DNA of 64,000 bases from Galdieria sulphuraria. Its lineage: Eukaryota; Rhodophyta; Bangiophyceae; Galdieriales; Galdieriaceae. Position 1 is the stretch's first letter, and every line of letters starts with the position of its first letter. Shown piece after piece: positions 53,444-63,467 of the stretch. The notes beneath the pieces were generated by a model. The model was not told the origin of the DNA and ran no database searches. It was given only the letters and a program-made list of their open reading frames with translations. The translations under genes and the position numbers were made by a program. The DNA lies in the NCBI RefSeq assembly GCF_000341285.1, contig NW_005178471.1, forward strand, positions 213,739-277,738. The letters run 5' to 3'.

Positions 53444-54136
53444 AGTGCAACGTTAGCCAAGAGGAATTTTCGAAGCATAAAATGTAAATGGTCCTTCGGT
53501 CGAATGATTCGTATTCGAATTTAGCTTCCAGTGATAGTTTGAAGAAAATACTAAAACTAACTCATCTTTCCTAGAAGAAGATAGCTCACTATTGTCACTG
53601 CGTGCTTATCTACTTGTTGATTCCTTGAGAATGTCGTATTACTTTAACTCTATGGGAAGTTTTCAAGGCTGTGTCTTTGAATGTATCATTGTGAATAAGA
53701 CATTCAATTATTGAAATCTGACACTGAAAGCTTCACATTGTCTTGAAAGCACTACTGTCTTTTTCAAAGAGAAGAACAAATATATCATTGGTAAAACATT
53801 GCTTCTAGGCAGTCTATTGGCAAAGCTGCAGCCTTTCTCTCTTACCTTATAAGAAGAAGAGAAAGTTAATTGTGAAGATTGGGTGTATCGAGATTTACAA
53901 CCAACTGGCTTCTGCTGCATTGTATGAAGCGCTGAAGTTGAGCTTGTCAAATTCTATCTCCTGGTTGTATTTATATCCATTGCATTCTCTATCTTTTTAA
54001 ACAAATTTCTTGATATTCGTTGCTTTGAGTTTCATAAAAAATTTTTGCTGTCTTCTAACCAGAAAAACAGCTGTTCGCACATTGGTTATCAATTTTGAAG
54101 AATTTGTAGTGCTTCGAAACGTGATTTGTATATGAA
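53444..54136. other. Divergent intergenic stretch, nothing recognised
   Basis: About 690 bp between the ChaC and GET3 starts. Only short unsupported frames; no RNA gene or repeat recognised. Confidence 0.5.
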
Positions 54137-56257
54137 ATGAAACCGCAGTTGGCAGAAGCTCTTTTGGAAAGCGGAGTATCTTGGATATTTGTTGGTGGTA
54201 AGGGTGGTGTTGGGAAAACTTCAACAAGTGCTGCTTTAGCTGTGGAGCTGGAGAGAGAAAACCGTTCAGTTTTGCTAATTTCAACTGACCCTGCACACAA
54301 CTTGAGTGATACGTTTGCTCAACAATTCAGTGGCGAACCCTCTTTGGTCAATGGGATGTCCTCTTTATACGCAATGGAAGTTGATGATAGCTCCCTACAC
54401 AACTCGAGTATCAAGGAACTCGTCGGCTTACTGAGAGAATCTAGTAGAAGCGTATTTGGCGGAACGCTCTTTGGTCGTTCAGAGGAATATCCACAGAGTG
54501 AACAAGGAAACAGTGAGAATATTGATTCTTTGCTAGAGCAACTTACGTCTTCGGTGCCTGGAATTGATGAAGCTTTAGCTTTTGCCACTATGATCGAGTA
54601 CGTAGAAAATATGCGATTTGATATCGTAATCTTTGATACTGCACCAACAGGACATACCTTGCGTCTCCTGAACTTCCCAAATCTCTTGGATAGAGGCCTT
54701 ACGCAGATATGGAATTGGAGCTCTCAGTTTGGTGGTATTTTCCAAAGTATGGGAAGCTTGTTTGGTTTGCAGCAAGATTTTTTTGGACAACTTGCCAATA
54801 AGCTGGAGCGCTTTCGAGATTTGACACAGAAGGTTATCCATCAATTCCAGGACCCTAGAAAGACTACTTTTGTTGCTGTTTGTATTCCGGAGTTCCTCCC
54901 TATTTATGAAACAGAGCGTCTTTTACAAGACTTGAAGAAATTCCAAATTGATTGCAAATATATTATTGTTAACCATGTAATCAATGAATCAATTCAACTT
55001 GGAATGAACCCAGAAGATCTCTTTCACTCCAGAGTTAAGGTACAAAATAAGTACATAGAAAAAGTAAGGGATTTATATTCTGCGGATTTTCACGTAACAA
55101 AGTTGCCATTGCTTCCTTATGAGGTCAGAGGTTTAGCGACTATCAGTACTTTTGCGAAATTATTGCTCGGAACAAATAATCCATTTTATAAAGAGTTTTT
55201 GAAAAAGGAGAGCCACTCATTGGACATTGAAGAATATCCTCCTACGTTGCAGAATGTATTAGACGAAGACTCTCTACGATGGATTTTTATTGGTGGAAAA
55301 GGAGGAGTTGGGAAGACTAGTGTCTCTTCTGCTTTGGCAACTCTTTTATCTGAAAGGACTGAAGGTCGCGTGCTATTGGTTTCTACAGATCCTGCTCATA
55401 ATCTATCTGATGCATTCAATCAGTCTTTTTCTTCATCACCTACAGCAGTAGAAGGGAATACTCGACTTGATGTAATGGAAGTTTCTCCCAATGTCGAAGA
55501 GCTATTTACTCAAGATCAAGACGGTGGTCTTCCTTTTGATATACCAGGTTTCGGGGACTTTGGAAACATTCGTAGTCGAATTCGGGATATATTTTCAGAT
55601 ATGATATCTTCTATACCTGGTATTGATGAAGCAATCAGTTTTGGTCATATCGTTCGTTTTATTCGAAACCAGGACTACAAAGTTGTGGTCTTTGATACTG
55701 CACCGACTGGACATACCTTGCGACTTCTGAGTTTCCCTTCAGTATTAGAGAACGGAGTTTCTTGGTTGTCTTCGTTTCAAGAACAATATTTACCTTTGTT
55801 GCAAAGTGCAGCAGCAATGATGCAAAATTCCAATGCAACTGGCAACCAGAGTTTTTCCCCGAGAGATATTGAGAATTTAATGAAACAGAAACTTCGGGAA
55901 CTCAAAGCTACAATAGAAACAGTTCAAGAACAATTTCGAGACCCAAGTTGTACGACTTTTATTTGTGTTACAATAGCAGAAGCTCTTTCTATATACGAAA
56001 CGGAGCGGCTTGTTCAACAACTTGCTTCTTATGATATGGACTGTAGAAATATCGTTGTCAATCAGTTGTTTGATCCAAATGAGGAGCATAAGAAAGAAAT
56101 GTTATTGCTTCGTGCCAAAATGCAACAAAAATATTTGGATCAAGTGGACGAACTCTATTCCAGTGACTCATTTGTGATAAAAGCCCCTCTTTTACCTGAG
56201 GAATTGTATGGCTTGGAACACTTGAAAATGTTTGCGAACTATCTGAAACTCCCGTAA
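54137..56257 (+). CDS. Tandem GET3/ArsA-type ATPase (two ATPase domains in one chain)
   Basis: Single exon, 706 residues, about twice the length of GET3. Domain 1 (residues 1-355) and domain 2 (about 370-706) each have the deviant P-loop GGKGGVGKTS (residues about 20 and 386), switch I STDPAHNLSD, and switch II FDTAPTGHTLRLL. Both also carry a long insert between switch II and the C-terminal part (GLQQDFFGQLANKLERF; LPLLQSAAAMMQNS), where GET3 binds tail-anchored helices. The segment that carries the zinc CxxC in GET3 is present but has no Cys pair (NHVINESIQLGMNPEDLF; NQLFDPNEEHKKEMLLLR). GET3 normally is a zinc-bridged homodimer; here the pair is covalent, as in bacterial ArsA. GET3-like client binding is more likely than arsenite efflux, but that is inference. 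Confidence 0.92.
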   Translation: MKPQLAEALLESGVSWIFVGGKGGVGKTSTSAALAVELERENRSVLLISTDPAHNLSDTFAQQFSGEPSLVNGMSSLYAMEVDDSSLHNSSIKELVGLLRESSRSVFGGTLFGRSEEYPQSEQGNSENIDSLLEQLTSSVPGIDEALAFATMIEYVENMRFDIVIFDTAPTGHTLRLLNFPNLLDRGLTQIWNWSSQFGGIFQSMGSLFGLQQDFFGQLANKLERFRDLTQKVIHQFQDPRKTTFVAVCIPEFLPIYETERLLQDLKKFQIDCKYIIVNHVINESIQLGMNPEDLFHSRVKVQNKYIEKVRDLYSADFHVTKLPLLPYEVRGLATISTFAKLLLGTNNPFYKEFLKKESHSLDIEEYPPTLQNVLDEDSLRWIFIGGKGGVGKTSVSSALATLLSERTEGRVLLVSTDPAHNLSDAFNQSFSSSPTAVEGNTRLDVMEVSPNVEELFTQDQDGGLPFDIPGFGDFGNIRSRIRDIFSDMISSIPGIDEAISFGHIVRFIRNQDYKVVVFDTAPTGHTLRLLSFPSVLENGVSWLSSFQEQYLPLLQSAAAMMQNSNATGNQSFSPRDIENLMKQKLRELKATIETVQEQFRDPSCTTFICVTIAEALSIYETERLVQQLASYDMDCRNIVVNQLFDPNEEHKKEMLLLRAKMQQKYLDQVDELYSSDSFVIKAPLLPEELYGLEHLKMFANYLKLP

Positions 56258-56270
56258 ATCATAGTCTTGA

Positions 56271-56296
56271 ATATATATATATATATATATATATAT
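56271..56296. repeat. (AT)13 microsatellite
   Basis: Uninterrupted alternating A/T, 26 bp, beginning 14 bp after the GET3 stop and lying between the convergent GET3 and NAC-beta genes. Confidence 0.9.
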
Positions 56297-56457
56297 GACA
56301 GGTTTGTTCTGATATCCTGTGCCGAGATTATTACTGTTGTGGCGACTCTGTTGGATATAAAGAGTCAAAATAATTCTGGATTTATTGAACCATATAATTC
56401 TATCTTAAAGACAACTTCAAACCGCGATACAATTTGAAGACAAAGTCGAAGGAACTT

Positions 56458-57039
56458 TCAGCTAACAGGAATATCCGCCTCCTTCACATTACTTTCTTCT
56501 TCCACCTGGTCAAAAGTTTTGGTTTCCACAAGCTCTGGAATATCGTCGTCGTCTTCTTTTGACTTTTCCCCGTTTTCTGTAGCGTCACCCTTATCATCCG
56601 TCGTACTGAGACTCTCCATAAGGGAACGCATTTGCGCTAGATTATCCGAACCCAACTGATTGAGGACGTTAGGAAGTAATTCCTGAAGTGACTTGGTTTC
56701 TCCTTGGCCGGATACCACGTAAGTGTTCGCTCCGATGGCTGCTTGAACTAGAAGAACATTAATAAAGAGTTCAAATAAAAGTAAACTTTGCACACCTTTA
56801 GGAGTCGTAAAATTGATCACTTGTCCGTTATCTTTGAAGATATTTACCTCCTCAATTCCAGGTATTTGATTCAGGCCCAGACGCTTCAAGGTGCTTTGAA
56901 GTCGCTTATCATCAGTCGGTGTTCCTTTGTGAACTGCCTTCTTCTTTCTCCTAACAGTGCCTTTCCCACCAGTTCGAACATTCACAGCCATTCTTTGTAG
57001 CTTTGCCAACTTCTCATTTTTCAGAGTCTCATTTTCCAT
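56458..57039 (-). CDS. BTF3: Nascent polypeptide-associated complex subunit beta (BTF3)
   Basis: Exons 56796..57039 and 56458..56747 with a 48-bp intron encode 177 residues. NAC-beta binds ribosomes near the exit tunnel with its basic motif, seen here as VRTGGKGTVRRKKKAVHKG. The NAC domain continues with LKRLGLNQIPGIEEVNIF and VINFTTPK|VQAAIGANTYVVSG (bar marks the splice). The acidic tail is family-typical. The intron length is a multiple of three with no stop, so an unspliced message would encode 16 extra residues inside the NAC barrel. The start is the ATG giving MENETLKNEKLAKLQRMA; the frame is open further upstream without an ATG. Confidence 0.93.
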   Translation of the reverse strand: MENETLKNEKLAKLQRMAVNVRTGGKGTVRRKKKAVHKGTPTDDKRLQSTLKRLGLNQIPGIEEVNIFKDNGQVINFTTPKGVQSLLLFELFINVLLVQAAIGANTYVVSGQGETKSLQELLPNVLNQLGSDNLAQMRSLMESLSTTDDKGDATENGEKSKEDDDDIPELVETKTFDQVEEESNVKEADIPVS

Positions 57040-57281
57040 TATAGTTTCGGGACTGCACCGAGCTACAGCAGCCTTTGGAAATTCCAAGAAGGAAACTGAT
57101 TTAGGGCACGATCGGCGGTTAAGTCGATTGAAAGACTTGTTGAGATGTAATTCTAATATCGTTTGGCTTTTGTTTATTGAATATGGACTTGAGCTGTTCT
57201 CCAATAAAAGTTTTTCCTAGAAATCAGTTTTATTGACGAATAGATGTTCACTTTTTACAACGACCGTATCGTTTTACGCTA

Positions 57282-58490
57282 TCACGATTTTTTTCTAGCC
57301 GGACTGTTAACGATAAAGTCATTACAGTTTTGAGCTTTTGCTGAGTGTGATTTTCCGCTTGAAAGAGTAGTGATTAGTTTCTTGCTTTCTTTCTTTGGAA
57401 TTTCTTTCTTTGAAATTGTACACACTTGTTTTTTGGATATTGTCTCGTTTTGACTTTGTTCCATTTCGGTTTGTTACTTGTTGTTTTTGTGGAAAGACCA
57501 TTACCACCCAGGAAATGTGCCCTTGTATTATGAGAGAAAGAGGCGAGGTCTCTGTTTCCGCAACTTTTTAAATATTTCAGTTACACTGTTGGAAAATTCT
57601 GTTGATACTCACCCAAATAGCTCGACTAGTTGTGGTTTCGTTAACTTTTCTTTGCGCCAGTCTTCTCGACCATAAATAATCTCGTCTCCTATTACTTGTT
57701 TTCCTTGTAAAAGAGCATTCAAGGCGAACTCCCATAACTTTTCGTGGCCTACTCTCTTTATTGTATCTTCGTTAGATTCTCTCGGTAGTCCAACAAATTG
57801 CAGGACATCAAAAACTTTGGAGCTTTCGTGTTCGCAAGAAAAGTTAAATTTGCTTTGTTGTCGCTCATTGAGATGTCCAAAGTTGCCTTCTACAACAGGA
57901 GCATTCTTATAGCTGAAATCATTGTCCTGAGTCGTTTCAGCGGAACATGCGTCATCAACGTCTATAATATTCTCGAATTTTGATTCATTGCAAAGCAATG
58001 ATTGACTATCTATAGAATATTAGTGACGCTCAAAGAATGAAATACTAATGCACAACCTCGAATTTTCTCAGGCTCAACTACGTTTCTATGCTCTTCGGTA
58101 CTTTCTAGTTGAAGTTTGAACAAGTTTTATCAGCCTAAAATGATATTCAAAAGGTCACTTACTCTTCTGAAAGCTTTTATTTGTCGAGAAGACAGCACAG
58201 CGAGGATTTGGTGTCAGGTATGTGTCTTCATTGTATTTTGAGAGTTCAGTTGACCGAAATTGAATTTTCGACAAGGTGACAGGAGAAGATATTTCAAGAA
58301 AATGCTTTTGTATCATCTTTTTAGAAGGTGGTGTTTCTAGAATAAAGTCTTCTGCTAGTCTTGTTGCAACATTGTGGTGGTTGGGGTACTGTTCCGAACG
58401 AAACTCGTGTTTCTGTTGCTCTTCTAGAAGAAATTCTAGAGGAGGGAAATTGCTTTCAAATGAGTCTTGACTGTGACAGTATCTATCCAT
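57282..58490 (-). CDS. Multi-exon protein of unknown function
   Basis: Solved exons: 58163..58490, 58057..58104 (48 nt) and 57613..58009, with introns of 58 and 47 bp and matching phase. One or two 3' exons lie in 57282..57612; the last probably contains the Lys-rich tail ending FIVNSPARKKS at 57282. The N-terminal part (MDRYCHSQDSFESNFPPLEF) is Ser/Glu-rich; around residue 210 a conserved-looking helix block reads KLWEFALNALLQGKQVIGDE, then REDWRKEKLTKPQLVELFG. No domain recognised; the composition suggests a nuclear protein. Confidence 0.5.
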
Positions 58491-59650
58491 TGCTGCTTAA
58501 GCAAGGAACATGCTTTTAGGTTCCCGAGCAAACCCGCTGAAAGAATTCAAAAATTGAAATATTGAGAATGAGAGGACTGAAAGAAATTCCGTTGCCCAGA
58601 AAATGCTAAAGCTGGATAGAATTTCCTTGTAGTCCATATTGGAAAGATGATAGCTTTCAATATTGAGAAATAAATATATTTGATACTGGGCTGGTCACAC
58701 TTGTACTTGGCAAGGAACTTTACTCTTTGACTAGTTTTTCTGGAGGTAGCGGATTCCATACGTAATATAGGAAAGTTACAGAAAAGTTTACGCTAGGGTC
58801 GAAAAGTTCTCAATCAATGCTTGGAGTATTAGCTCATAAGGATGCTTGTATAATTCTTTTGAGTAGCGTCTCCAAACTCTCCCCGTCACACTGTGTCGAA
58901 TTTTCACTCTTGTTGAAGAGTGTCTTCATTACACGATTGGTTCGCAGTCTATTTGACCATTTCCTCAATTTCATAGTCTGTTGATATTTCATTGTTATTT
59001 TTGTGCACTTTATTTATTCTGTGCCATCTGAAAGTTTCCTCCAAGTTTCAGTGCCACTTCTGTGAGATTTCACTGTTCAACACTGTCATATAAAGGTACA
59101 ATCTTTGTAAGGTGACACAGCTACTAATTTCTCGGAAACTAGTTTTTGCCAACGTCTTTGTTCTAATATATTGTGTTTTGAACAAGAGAGGTTTTGGAAA
59201 TTTCAGTTAAAAGCAGGCAAGTTATGAGTACTTTCCCTAGTCTGTGACTCATATAATTTATTGACTTAGAGTTTGTTTCCAGTAGCGAAGCAGTGCCATT
59301 AATGCCCAACTCTGGAATCAATTGTCCAAAGAAGAGCAGCGTTGTCTGTTTTCAATTTCTGACAAAATCCTGTCGGTTATTTCTAGTTTCGAGCGTACAT
59401 TATTTTTATATTCTTTCAAAATGATCTCTTTCGTATCTTGTTGTAAAAGTGCTGTATAGGACTTGCATTTGAAACATTCTTTTTTGCCTCAAACATTTGA
59501 ATGATGGTATGGTTAAGGGACGGTTCATTTTTTTTCGGGAAGAATGGATATTAGGACATGCCTGACATGAATATTTTGGGTTTATAATAGCAAAGAGGAG
59601 CAGTGCTCTTTACGATTTTCTCCAAAATCTAACTGTGTTGTTTTTCATTT
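58491..59650. other. Gene-poor stretch
   Basis: About 1.15 kb with no convincing reading frame on either strand. A weak internal similarity (AAAGARGAGCAG-type strings at about 59328 and 59592) is the only structure I noticed. Confidence 0.5.
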
Positions 59651-60776
59651 ATGAATTGTCTATTGACATATAATCATAAAGAATTGGTACAATCAATCCC
59701 GCTGCATCTATTGGACCCTTTCCAATCATTGTATAATAAAGTAATGAAGTGGAAATTTCGAATCCTAAAATTTTTTACTTTTCAAAACAATTGCTTTGAA
59801 GCATCTTTTATTTTGATGTGCTTAATGTCCATGAAGATAAATGGCAATTGGTTCTATCGCCAATACACTCCATAAAGTATTACGTTTCGAGGAGTACCAT
59901 CATCAAATTGAAAGAGTCTGTTATGAAAGAAACCCAGCGTTATGAACTTGTGTTTCTGAACGAATGTAACCATAAAGTTGCCTCTTGCAATATTAGAAAA
60001 GTTCAGAACTTCTAGAAATGAATTCCAAAGAAAATCAAAACACTGAGCAAGAACGGAAATCGAAAGCTATTGAATTCGAAAGGCAGTAGAAAGATCTAGC
60101 TTCTGCTGTGAGATAAGCTTGTCTCCGATCAACACCAGGAGAATGAAGCAGACCCTCCTTTTGATCCATTATAGTTGGACTGCAGCAGTGGTTTTGAGAG
60201 AGCATTTTCAACTCATTAATTTTTCCAACCACCAAAAAAATTTTAAAGTAGCTACTTGAAGTTTCGTTTAGATTTCTTTTTAGAGAGACCTTAAGTTGGT
60301 TGCTTCATATTTCATTGGCTTAATTTCTCATAAAGTCTCTTGTAGCTGGAATTATTTCGTGGCTTCCATGCTAAAACGGCCAACGAACCTAATTTATATG
60401 CTAAATCAAAGCTTGGATAGTTCAAAGATCTCACAAATGGACAAGGATTCTACAATGATCAACAATAACTATCCAAAAACCTTATTTCATTGCACGCTGT
60501 GTTGTATTTGCGAATGATACAGGCTCCTTTTATCTTGAAATGGTCCTTTTGAGAAACAAAATAGTCCTCCTTTGGAGTATTCAACTCTTTCTTTCACTCT
60601 TCATAGGCTCATCAACGGAACTTGAAGCAAACAATTTTATTTCTTATAGATCCTGCTACTATGATATTCGTCATTACACTCACGACAGCTCGGAAGATGC
60701 CAAGACCAATGATGACGGCTCAGCCACTAGTCAAACGAGGCATACAAAGATGTACGTGAAAAATTGGCACAATTGA
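59651..60776 (+). other. Probable unresolved 5' exons of the RWP-RK gene
   Basis: Several short plus-strand pieces look coding but I could not join them: 59651-59735 (LVQSIPLHLLDPFQSL), about 59820-60000 (VHEDKWQLVLSPIHSIKYYV, then STIIKLKESVMKETQRYELV), 60019-60084 (NSKENQNTEQERKSKAIEFE), about 60345-60415 (LELFRGFHAKTANEPNLYAK) and 60610-60730 (GSSTELEANNFISYRSCYYD). Acceptor-like AG sites precede most of them. They could encode the N-terminal part of the RWP-RK protein or a separate gene. Confidence 0.35.
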
Positions 60777-60832
60777 GTGAGTAAGCGAATTATTGGCAAA
60801 AGCAAAAGAACTATCTTCTATACCATTTTTAG

Positions 60833-61015
60833 AAAGATTCGATTGATTTCTTTTCAACTCATATAGATGAAGTTGCACAAGAGCTGGGTATATGTGTAAC
60901 GCTTCTTAAAAATTTTTGTCGCAAGAATGGAATCAAACAATGGCCGTATCGCAGACTGAAGAATGTTGATGCCAAGTTGAGCTCTTTACGTCGTCTCTTA
61001 TTTACCCAACAATAG
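60833..61015 (+). CDS. RWP-RK domain transcription factor (3' exon only resolved)
   Basis: Last exon, 60 residues, phase 0 at its 5' end (acceptor TTTTTAG). It reads DSIDFFSTHIDEVAQELGIC, then LLKNFCRKNGIKQWPYRRLK, the core of the RWP-RK DNA-binding domain with WPYRR at the place of the RWPxRK signature. Family members regulate nitrogen responses and gamete or egg-cell fate in algae and plants. The upstream exons are uncertain (see 59651-60776), so total length and any extra domains are unknown. Confidence 0.7.
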   Translation, partial: KDSIDFFSTHIDEVAQELGICVTLLKNFCRKNGIKQWPYRRLKNVDAKLSSLRRLLFTQQ

Positions 61016-61219
61016 AAAAAAATTTCTTGAAGCATATGATTTGTTATTGACTGAAAGAGAAAGGATTCTACGTGGCCATGAATTCATCATCTCTCCAAGG
61101 TGTGGATACCGAAGTTTGATGCTCAGAAAATCGTGTCTGGCTTTAGAAAGGTTGCAAGACATTTTGTACTCTGTGAAGGACGGTTTCAAGTGACTCCTTC
61201 TTATTCAATAAGAAAGATC

Positions 61220-63467
61220 ATGACAGTTCATCAAACCAACGTCGCAAGTGTCCCTTTGATTCCTCGAAAGATCTTGTTTGATAACCCCAAACAAACAGCA
61301 GTAAAAGTATCTCCAGGTAAACTTGTAGAAAGTTGACTTGAGAAATACAACTGAGGCTTTGTTTTAGATGGAAGTTTTCTAGCCTATCTAGCTCCAAGTG
61401 ATCAAAACGTGCTGAACGTTTGGGTTTATCCTCGTGGGAGTGAGTTGAAGCGTATAATGACTAGAGATACTCAGCGTGGTATTCGATTTTTTCAATGGTC
61501 AGAAGATTCAAGGAGTATTTTGTATTTACAGGATAAGGATGGCGATGAAAACTTTCACTGTATGTATATATTTCTCTTTCATCGTTCTTTACTTATTTTG
61601 TAAGTTAGTATGGGCAGTTGATATTACTGAGGAAGGCTCTCCAAGTATAGACCTAACTCCTTTTGAAAATGTCAAGGTGGAGGGACTGATGTCTTCCCCC
61701 AAGAGACCTAATGAGCTTCTCATTGGAATGAATCAACGAGACTCGTCTTGTTTTGATGTTCATCGTATTTTTCTAGATTCACGAGAGATATGTTTTGATA
61801 CTGAAAATCCTGGAGATGTTGTATCATGGACGTTGGATGAAAGTACCATGACAATATTGGGAGCTACTGCTACCCATCCAGAAGATGGAAGTACCATTCT
61901 TCGTATTCGTGATAGTCCTGAGGTACCTTGGAGAGAGCTGAAATACTTTCCATATGGTGAGGAAGGAGACATTGTGGATTTTAGTGCAGACCATGAGCAT
62001 GTATATCTTCGAAGCTCTTTAGAAGCAGACAAGACACAACTAGTTTTAGCTAAGCGTTCCAACGGGGCCATTGTTCAAACGTTGGCTTTTTCTCATCAAG
62101 CCAACGTTGGTCGTGTTCTATTGCATCCTGATGATAAACGACTTCAAGTAAGCCTAAGCCTTGTTGATATTTTATAATAAGAGCCTTCTTTTATGAACCT
62201 TTACATAGGCCGTTTCTTTTACATTTGCCCGAAAGGAATGGAATTTTTTTGATGAATCCATGAAAGAAGACTTTCTTTTTATAGAACAAAAGTTTGGTGA
62301 CGTTGATTTGGACTTTACAAGTCGTGACCATGCAGACTCTATATGGGTTTTATCAGTAATTCGTGACAGTCGTTCTGTTCAATATATTATGTTTGATAGA
62401 AGATCAAGAACGATAACACCTTTATTCCATGAACGTCCCGAACTTGATGAATATATATTGAGTAAGATGGAGTCCATTATTGTAAGTGCAAGAGATGGAA
62501 TGCAGTTGCAGTGTTATTTAACAAGACCTGTCTATGGAACTGCACCATTTCCTCTTGTTCTCTTTGTACATGGTGGTCCTTGGGCAAGAGACTATTGGGG
62601 TTTCAATCCCATGTCACAATGGTTTAGCAATAGAGGATATGCTTGTCTTCAAGTCAACTATCGTGGTTCTGCAGGTTTCGTAAGTATATTTTATTTATAT
62701 TATTAAAGACTGGTTTTATTTGGTTAGGGTAAAAGTTATTTGAATGCAGGAGATAAACAATGGGGCATTGGCAATATGCAAAATGATTTAACGGATGCTG
62801 TCAAATGGGCTATAGAAAATAACATTACAGTTTGGAATCAAGTGGCTATTTATGGTGTAAGTCAGGTTGCTCATATTCTATTGGATAATTGTATTCTTGA
62901 AATAGGGTTCTTATGGTGGATATGCTACATTGGCAGGTCTTGTGTTTACTCCAGAACTATATTGTTGTGGAGTTGATATCGTTGGACCCTCCAACTTGAA
63001 AACCTTGATAGACAGTGTTCCTGATTACTGGAAGCCTATGAAGAAGGAATTGTTATTGAGAATAGGGCCTGTAGATACAGATGAGGAATTCAATCGAAAA
63101 ATATCTCCTTTGTTTCATGTGGAGAACATCAAGGCACCACTTTTAATAGGACAAGGAGCAAACGATCCTAGAGTGAAGCAGCGCGAAAGTGATCAAATAG
63201 TAAAGGCAATGTTGGAAAGGAATATACCTGTTGAATATGTGCTGTATCCCGATGAAGGACACGGTAGTTTAGATATTGGCATTTTGTTCAATAGTTTTCA
63301 ATTTCATTTCGTTTTGTGTAGGTTTTGCTAGACCACCTAATCGATTAGACTTTTTAGGAAGAGCAGAAATATTTTTGTCCAAATATATTGGAGGTCGCTG
63401 TGAACCATATGAAAAAGTTGCCGAGAGTACCGCTTGTTTACCTATTCAAGAGGGTCTTCTTAAATAA
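61220..63467 (+). CDS. S9-family serine peptidase (acylaminoacyl-peptidase/oligopeptidase type)
   Basis: Seven exons: 61220..61316, 61368..61559, 61609..62147, 62209..62679, 62728..62856, 62906..63263, 63322..63467, introns 48-61 bp, giving 643 residues in one frame. An N-terminal beta-propeller (VSPDGSFLAYLAPSDQNVLN and similar blades) precedes an alpha/beta hydrolase domain. Catalytic Ser is in YGGSYGGYATLAG, Asp in GQGANDPRVKQ and His in YPDEGHGFARPPN, the last spanning an intron; the oxyanion segment is FVHGGPWARDYWG. The enzyme should trim short or N-acylated peptides. No leader peptide is evident from the ATG at 61220, but the frame is open further upstream. Confidence 0.92.

Noticed and set aside
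60540-60776. Secreted 78-residue protein starting MVLLRNKIVLL
   Set aside because: The hydrophobic start lies in probable intron sequence; only the later part looks coding and it more likely belongs to the RWP-RK gene region.
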